From: an uncultured Collinsella sp.
Lineage (GTDB): Bacteria > Actinomycetota > Coriobacteriia > Coriobacteriales > Coriobacteriaceae
Assembly: GCA_902496455.1 (NCBI GenBank)
Contig: CABVAY010000031.1
Span: 1 to 27,502 of the forward strand
Direction of reading: 5' to 3'
Length of the DNA stretch: 27,502 bases
Part shown: piece by piece, positions 22,914-27,502 of the stretch
Layout: the number at the start of each line of letters is the position of its first letter
Numbering within the stretch: position 1 is the first letter of the stretch
Program-made: the position numbers and the translations under genes
The notes under the pieces: generated by a model
The model's database searches: none
What the model was told of the DNA's origin: nothing
The model's input: the letters and a program-made list of their open reading frames with translations, nothing else

Positions 22914-23406
22914 CTTGTACAGCCTTATCAATCAAATGGGAAAGCTCCATTGCGCGGTCACCGTGTGCCTCGAGCGTTATCGTTCGCACATCGCTGTCGC
23001 CCTCATCACGCTTAAGCGTCACCGAAAGATACTCATCCGTCAGCTCGTCCTGGAATTGTTCGCCCCATTCCAGCAGGCAAGCACCCTCATAGCCCAGCAC
23101 ATCGAAAATGCCCGTATCCTCGAGCTCGTAGGCATGCTCCAGGCGGTATAGATCAAAGTGAAACAGCGGAATACGACCTTGATCGTGAACGGCCATGAGC
23201 GCAAACGTAGGACTCGTAACCATATGCCCATCGCCCAGTCCGCGCGAGACGCCCTTGGTAAAGTGAGTTTTGCCCGCCCCCAGGCCACCGGTCAGGATGA
23301 GCACATCGCCGTCCTCAAGGCACGGTGCAATTAGCTCGCCAAAGTACTCCGTATCGGCAGCGCAAGTCGTTTTGTAAGTACCTACCCCCAGGCGCTCCAG
23401 GGACAT
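22900..23406 (-). CDS. tsaE: tRNA t6A synthesis ATPase TsaE
   Basis: A 168-residue cytoplasmic ATPase that drives turnover of the TsaB-TsaD complex in t6A formation. It has Walker A GGLGAGKT (40-47), the family segments SPTFALM and FHFDLYRL, and LEWGEQF near residue 112. The length is normal. Its 3' end overlaps the start of the TsaB-RimI-TsaD gene by 14 bp, consistent with coupled translation of partners. GGAG lies shortly before ATG 23406. Confidence 0.95.
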   Translation of the reverse strand: MSLERLGVGTYKTTCAADTEYFGELIAPCLEDGDVLILTGGLGAGKTHFTKGVSRGLGDGHMVTSPTFALMAVHDQGRIPLFHFDLYRLEHAYELEDTGIFDVLGYEGACLLEWGEQFQDELTDEYLSVTLKRDEGDSDVRTITLEAHGDRAMELSHLIDKAVQDELA

Positions 23407-23418
23407 ATATGCTCCTTA

Positions 23419-24039
23419 TTATTCCGAGGCGTCCTCTGGTGCGGGATGTCGCTCCAGATAATCGCCCAGCATCTTAAAGTCTTCCTCCAGCAGCTCCTGC
23501 CACGCCGGATTGCGCAGCGCTGCTGCCGGATGGAACGTGGGCATTACTACAAAATGCCCCATCTGGTGGAACCTGCCGCGCAGCTTAGTAATACCAATCT
23601 CGGTCTTAAGCACAAAGTGTGTCGCGGGGTTGCCGAGCGTCACGATAATATCGGGCCAGATGCTTCGAATCTGCTCACGCAAAAACGGCGAGCAAGCCAG
23701 CACTTCCTCGGGACGCGGATTGCGGTTTCCCGGCGGGCGGCACTTAAGCACGTTGGCAATGTAGACGTCTTCGCGTTTGAGCCCCGCCAGCGACAAAATG
23801 CCGTTGAGGTCCTCGCCTGCCGCCCCCACAAAGGGCTCGCCCTGCAAATCCTCATTGCGGCCCGGCGCCTCACCAATAAACATCACGCGAGCGCGGGGGT
23901 TTCCCACGCCAAACACGATATTGTGACGCGACTGGTAGAGCTGGCAGAGGTGACAATCGCCCAGAACGGCCTCAATTTCCTCGAGTGCGACCTCACGTGG
24001 TGCCTGATGGGTATGGCCGGGGATGTGCATGACGCCCAT
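23419..24039 (-). CDS. Uracil-DNA glycosylase, family 4 (Fe-S type)
   Basis: A 206-residue base-excision repair enzyme removing uracil from DNA. Motif GEAPGRNED is at 56-64 and the second motif includes H170 in TFHPAAAL. Four cysteines (C29, C32, C100, C116) match the 4Fe-4S ligands of family 4. It sits between alr and tsaE with 8-bp and 12-bp gaps, so it is part of the operon, although its function is unrelated. Confidence 0.94.
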   Translation of the reverse strand: MGVMHIPGHTHQAPREVALEEIEAVLGDCHLCQLYQSRHNIVFGVGNPRARVMFIGEAPGRNEDLQGEPFVGAAGEDLNGILSLAGLKREDVYIANVLKCRPPGNRNPRPEEVLACSPFLREQIRSIWPDIIVTLGNPATHFVLKTEIGITKLRGRFHQMGHFVVMPTFHPAAALRNPAWQELLEEDFKMLGDYLERHPAPEDASE

Positions 24040-24047
24040 AGCGGCTC

Positions 24048-25193
24048 CTACACGTAGACCTTGTCGAGACGCATGCCAAAGCCGCAGGCGACCTCGTAGT
24101 TAATCGTTCCGCGCAGTCGGGCCATCTCGTCCATAGTGATCTCGGCATCGCCATCGCGGCCGACAATGATCATCTCGTCACCATACTCGGCCTCGGGAAT
24201 CTCGTGTGCCGGGTTGGACTGAATGGCGACCATAAACTGGTCCATGCAGATATTGCCAACCTGATGCACACGCTCGCCGCGATACAGCACATCCATACGA
24301 TTGGAAAGCGTACGCGATAGGCCATCGGCATAACCGATCGGCAGCGTGCAGATCTGAACGCGCGTACGCGGTACGCGGTAGGTAAAACCGTAGCCCACGC
24401 CCTCACCCATCGCAGGGTGTGCCACGCGCGTCACACGCGCATGGACGCTCATAACGGGATCAAGCTGCATCACGCGGCCACTCAGCTCGCACGGCTGCAT
24501 GCCATACAAGCCAACGCCGGCGCGGATCATATCAAAATGCATCGAGGGGTCAAGCATCGAGGACGGCGTGTTGGCGCAGTGCACGATACCGCACTCAAAA
24601 CCCGCATCCTTAATGGCCTGAACGGCCTCGGTAAAGCGCTGACACTGCAGCTTGTAGTCCCAGCCCGAAGGTTCATCGGCCGTGGCGAAGTGCGTAAATA
24701 CGCCGTCGCACTGAATACCGCGATGGAAATTTATACCGCGGACAAAGTCGAGCACCTGCGTGTAGTGAACGCCGATACGATTCATGCCCGTCTCGATGGC
24801 GAGATGATACTTGCCCACTTTGCCCGCCGCGACGGCACATTCGCCATACGCAAGAGCAAAATCAGACGTATAGACCGAAGGCATGATATCAAACTCGAGC
24901 AACGTCGGAATGGCCTCGATAGGCGGCTCGCTTAGGATGAGGATGGGTTTCGTAATCCCGCCCTGTCGGAGCTCAACGCCCTCGTTAACCGTCGCCACGG
25001 CAAACATGTCGGCACCGGCCGAATACATGATCTTGGCGCACTCAACAGCTCCATGACCATAAGCATCGGCCTTGACCACGCAGCACAGGCGCTGACGTGG
25101 ATTCAGCAAGTTCTTATAGGCCCTCGTGTTGCGACGGAGCGCCCCGCGGTCGATCTCGACCCAGGACCAGCGCGTCAAATCGGCTTTATTCAT
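24048..25193 (-). CDS. alr: Alanine racemase
   Basis: A 381-residue PLP enzyme that makes D-alanine for peptidoglycan. The PLP lysine is K41 in VVKADAYGHG, and the C-terminal domain keeps the GYGFTYR tyrosine region and CMDQFM. The length is typical. The start lies 2 bp after the nnrE-nnrD stop. The acpS-nnrD-alr-tsaE-tsaB order is a common arrangement in Gram-positive genomes. Confidence 0.96.
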   Translation of the reverse strand: MNKADLTRWSWVEIDRGALRRNTRAYKNLLNPRQRLCCVVKADAYGHGAVECAKIMYSAGADMFAVATVNEGVELRQGGITKPILILSEPPIEAIPTLLEFDIMPSVYTSDFALAYGECAVAAGKVGKYHLAIETGMNRIGVHYTQVLDFVRGINFHRGIQCDGVFTHFATADEPSGWDYKLQCQRFTEAVQAIKDAGFECGIVHCANTPSSMLDPSMHFDMIRAGVGLYGMQPCELSGRVMQLDPVMSVHARVTRVAHPAMGEGVGYGFTYRVPRTRVQICTLPIGYADGLSRTLSNRMDVLYRGERVHQVGNICMDQFMVAIQSNPAHEIPEAEYGDEMIIVGRDGDAEITMDEMARLRGTINYEVACGFGMRLDKVYV

Positions 25194-25195
25194 GA

Positions 25196-26812
25196 TTAGT
25201 CATCCGACCCTTCGTCCATGATTCCCAGATCTTCGAGCGCATCCTTTGCCGCCAGGTCCATGGCAGGACCGATCAAGTCGATAAGATCGGTCGCGATGAC
25301 GCTCTTCTCACCATACTCCGTCGCCGCGGCAAAACCGGCGTAGCTGTGAAGTGCGACGGCGTACGAATACAGCAACTCCCAACGATCCATCTCGTCGCGC
25401 ATGGTGGCAAGCGTGCCGGCCAAAATACCCGCGAGAACATCACCCGAACCGGCAGTTGCCAGAGAAGCCGGACCCGAGAGCGGCAGCAGCACACGCTCAA
25501 CGCCACAGATAGCCGTCGTCGGCCCCTTGGCAATGACCACCAGATTGTCGGAGCCTGCAGCCCAGACAACATTCTGCGCGGCCGCAATCGCGGTACCAAG
25601 GTCGTTCACCTCGTCACCGGCAACCAGACGCGAAAGCTCACGATAGTGCGGCGTCATAACCAACGGCTGCTCGCGACGATACATCTCGGGGTTACTATCA
25701 ATACCGTCAATGGCAATCTTAGCAAGGCAGTTGAGTGCATCGGCGTCCAAGATAAGCGGCACATCAAGCTCGAGCAAGCCCGAAACCACCTGCATAGCGC
25801 CGGCAGATGTCGTCATACCGGGACCGCACAGTACACAGCTGTACTTCTTTGCAATCTCGCACACAGTCATGCGCGCAGCGGCGCCAAAGGAGCCGCGGGA
25901 ATCAGACGGAATAGCAAAGACGGGAATCGAAGGAAGTGCCATGCGAATAAGATTGGCGCAGGCGTCAGGAGCCGCGACTGCCACGTAACCAGCACCCGCG
26001 CGAGCTGCAGACTTGGCCGCCATAATGGCAGCACCAGGATATTGCGCAGATCCGGCGACAATAAGCACAGAGCCACGGGAATACTTATCGATATTCGTAG
26101 GTAGTGGGGCAAAGTAATCAACTAAGTCACCGGGCTCGACAATCTCGGCGGCGTGGTCGACATCATCGATGACCTCGTCAAGACGGTCGTAAAGATTGCC
26201 GCAGATCAAATCGCCAGCATACTCAGGACCATCAGCGCTATACAGACCAATCTTGGGCGCAATCATCGTCACCGTATGCTCGGCACGAATGCAGTCGTCA
26301 TCAACAACGCCCGTCTCGGCATTCAGGCCCGAGGGAACATCAATGGATACGACACAATCGGCGCATTCATTGACCGTAGGAATCCAGATGGAGAACGGCG
26401 CACGCAGATTTCCGTGGAAACCGGTACCAAAAATGGCATCGACAACAACATCGGCCTTATCGATCAAAACCTCGAGTTCGTCACGCGAGGGGCCGACGCA
26501 AACGTGCACATCGCGGCCGGCAGTACGACGAGCAACATGACGTGCCAGAGCAGCAGGAATCTCATCCGGCTCAACCGGAGAAACGATATCCACGTCCACA
26601 CCCTTATGGCTCAGGATATCGGCGGCAACCCAACCGTCGCCGCCATTATTACCAAAACCGACCAGAACGAGAACCCGATCGGGATTGAGCTTCAAGACCT
26701 CGTTGGCGGCAAACTCACCCGCTAGCTCCATAAGCTCGGCCTTCGAAGTCCCTTCGCGTTCGATGATATCCTCGAGACGAACGACTTCTTCGGTACTCAA
26801 AACCGGTTTCAT
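25196..26812 (-). CDS. nnrD: Bifunctional NAD(P)HX epimerase and ADP/ATP-dependent dehydratase
   Basis: A 538-residue metabolite-repair enzyme that restores hydrated NADH and NADPH. Residues ~1-215 are the epimerase (NnrE, YjeF_N) domain with GNNGGDG (54-60). Residues ~225-530 are the dehydratase (NnrD, carbohydrate-kinase-like) domain with AGSGDVLAGIL near residue 460. This fused form is widespread in bacteria. ATG 26812 directly follows the acpS TAG, with AGGAGC inside acpS as Shine-Dalgarno, so translation is coupled. Confidence 0.95.
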   Translation of the reverse strand: MKPVLSTEEVVRLEDIIEREGTSKAELMELAGEFAANEVLKLNPDRVLVLVGFGNNGGDGWVAADILSHKGVDVDIVSPVEPDEIPAALARHVARRTAGRDVHVCVGPSRDELEVLIDKADVVVDAIFGTGFHGNLRAPFSIWIPTVNECADCVVSIDVPSGLNAETGVVDDDCIRAEHTVTMIAPKIGLYSADGPEYAGDLICGNLYDRLDEVIDDVDHAAEIVEPGDLVDYFAPLPTNIDKYSRGSVLIVAGSAQYPGAAIMAAKSAARAGAGYVAVAAPDACANLIRMALPSIPVFAIPSDSRGSFGAAARMTVCEIAKKYSCVLCGPGMTTSAGAMQVVSGLLELDVPLILDADALNCLAKIAIDGIDSNPEMYRREQPLVMTPHYRELSRLVAGDEVNDLGTAIAAAQNVVWAAGSDNLVVIAKGPTTAICGVERVLLPLSGPASLATAGSGDVLAGILAGTLATMRDEMDRWELLYSYAVALHSYAGFAAATEYGEKSVIATDLIDLIGPAMDLAAKDALEDLGIMDEGSDD

Positions 26813-27352
26813 CTATGCTCCTAGCGTATCTTGCGAAGCATCGCCCAGGTGCTCCGTCAATGCTGAATTCTGCAGCCGCTCAAGCTCATCTAAAACAGAG
26901 CGAGCCTCTTTAAATGTCTGCGCTACGCGTTTCTTGGTGCTCACCTTTTCCTCTTTTGGCTTAGGCCGAGCATCTTCGGTAATCGCGATGGCATTCGCAA
27001 CGGCCAAGTCTCCTGTAAGCGTAATGGAAAGAGCGACCTCAACAACACCCAGTTCTTGAGCGATCTCGAGAGCACGGCCCGAAAGCAGCGCCTTCGGTTT
27101 GCCGAGTTTATCACGCGTAACCGAAACATCCTTGCGACCCACGCCTTGACTAAAGCCCGTGCCGAGAGCTTTAAGTACCGCCTCGCGCGAAGCAAAGCGG
27201 CTCGCATAGTGAGCAGCGGGACGCGATGATGCATCGCAATACGCACGCTCTTCTTCGGTAAACACACGCCGAGCAAACGACGGCGTCTTTTCAAGAATTG
27301 ATTTCATGCGGGAAATCTCGACGATATCAACGCCGATACCAGCTTCAGCCAT
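26813..27352 (-). CDS. acpS: Holo-[acyl-carrier-protein] synthase with C-terminal extension
   Basis: A 179-residue phosphopantetheinyl transferase that activates acyl carrier protein for fatty-acid synthesis. Metal-binding D9 in GIGVDIVEI and E57 in FASREAVLKALGTG are present. AcpS is usually 120-130 residues; here a charged, probably helical tail of ~50 residues follows the core. ATG 27352 is chosen because GGAGGTG lies just upstream; an ATG at 27364 would include that site in the coding region. It is the first gene of the operon. Confidence 0.94.
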   Translation of the reverse strand: MAEAGIGVDIVEISRMKSILEKTPSFARRVFTEEERAYCDASSRPAAHYASRFASREAVLKALGTGFSQGVGRKDVSVTRDKLGKPKALLSGRALEIAQELGVVEVALSITLTGDLAVANAIAITEDARPKPKEEKVSTKKRVAQTFKEARSVLDELERLQNSALTEHLGDASQDTLGA

Positions 27353-27381
27353 GTTCACCTCCATATCGCACAGACTAAGTT

Positions 27382-27411
27382 ATTGTAGCCCGTTCGCAGA
27401 AGATGCGACAA
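27382..27411 (-). promoter_or_regulatory. Promoter of the acpS-tsaD operon
   Basis: On the minus strand TTGTCG (27406-27411), an 18-bp spacer and TACAAT (27382-27387) give a start near 27375, about 23 nt before the acpS ATG. It lies downstream of the terminator of the gene to the right. Confidence 0.65.
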
Positions 27412-27460
27412 ACGAGGGTTATAAAACACAGCTACTATGTGAGACAAAAGCCCGTAAACG

Positions 27461-27492
27461 AAAAAAGGGGGAGGCCGCGAGGCCTCCCCCTT
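27461..27492 (-). terminator. Intrinsic terminator of an upstream minus-strand gene
   Basis: A perfect 12-bp stem (27465-27476 with 27481-27492) and GCGA-type tetraloop. On the minus strand it is followed by TTTTTT, so it ends a transcript that enters from beyond the right edge. Confidence 0.87.
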
Positions 27493-27502
27493 CTCAGTTC
27501 AA

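Overview
The window is GC-rich, densely coding chromosomal DNA from a bacterium that fits the Coriobacteriia, most likely Collinsella or a close relative. This placement is inferred from protein style and gene order, not from a search. Nothing looks like a phage, plasmid or insertion sequence.

Region 1 (1-14083) is centred on alpha-glucan and maltose-type sugar use. It opens with the 3' end of galE. Next come malQ (4-alpha-glucanotransferase) and glgP (maltodextrin/glycogen phosphorylase) on the plus strand. A CUT1 ABC sugar importer follows on the minus strand: a Tat-type lipoprotein binding protein, two permeases and an ATPase. After it are a GntR/HutC-family repressor and a divergent 816-residue PTS permease. 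That permease carries EIIC, EIIB and, unusually, a complete C-terminal HAD phosphatase in one chain. Five copies of a TreR-like operator (consensus TTGTTTAAACAA) lie upstream of malQ, the binding protein, the repressor and the PTS gene, and suggest one local regulon. A trans-prenyl diphosphate synthase gene follows the PTS gene.

Region 2 (14084-20528) holds a cytoplasmic protein with two peptidoglycan-binding domains, tRNA-Gln(TTG), and a large minus-strand protein whose C-terminus resembles the Toprim domain of Wadjet JetD, here without jetABC. It also holds cstA, which has a strong promoter with a perfect palindrome in its spacer and a ~235-nt structured leader ending in an intrinsic terminator. 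The 790-bp gap right of cstA contains two ~135-bp copies, in opposite orientation, of a large hairpin element. Their outer and apical stems differ in sequence but stay paired, while their internal loops are identical: good evidence for a selected RNA or DNA structure.

Region 3 (20529-27352) is a compact minus-strand housekeeping operon: acpS, nnrE-nnrD fusion, alr, family-4 uracil-DNA glycosylase, tsaE, and a single gene fusing TsaB, RimI and TsaD. It starts from a recognisable promoter at 27382-27411, just inside the terminator of an unseen upstream gene.

The leading candidates for something new are the PTS-HAD fusion with its operator set, the twin covarying hairpin elements, and the orphan JetD-like protein.
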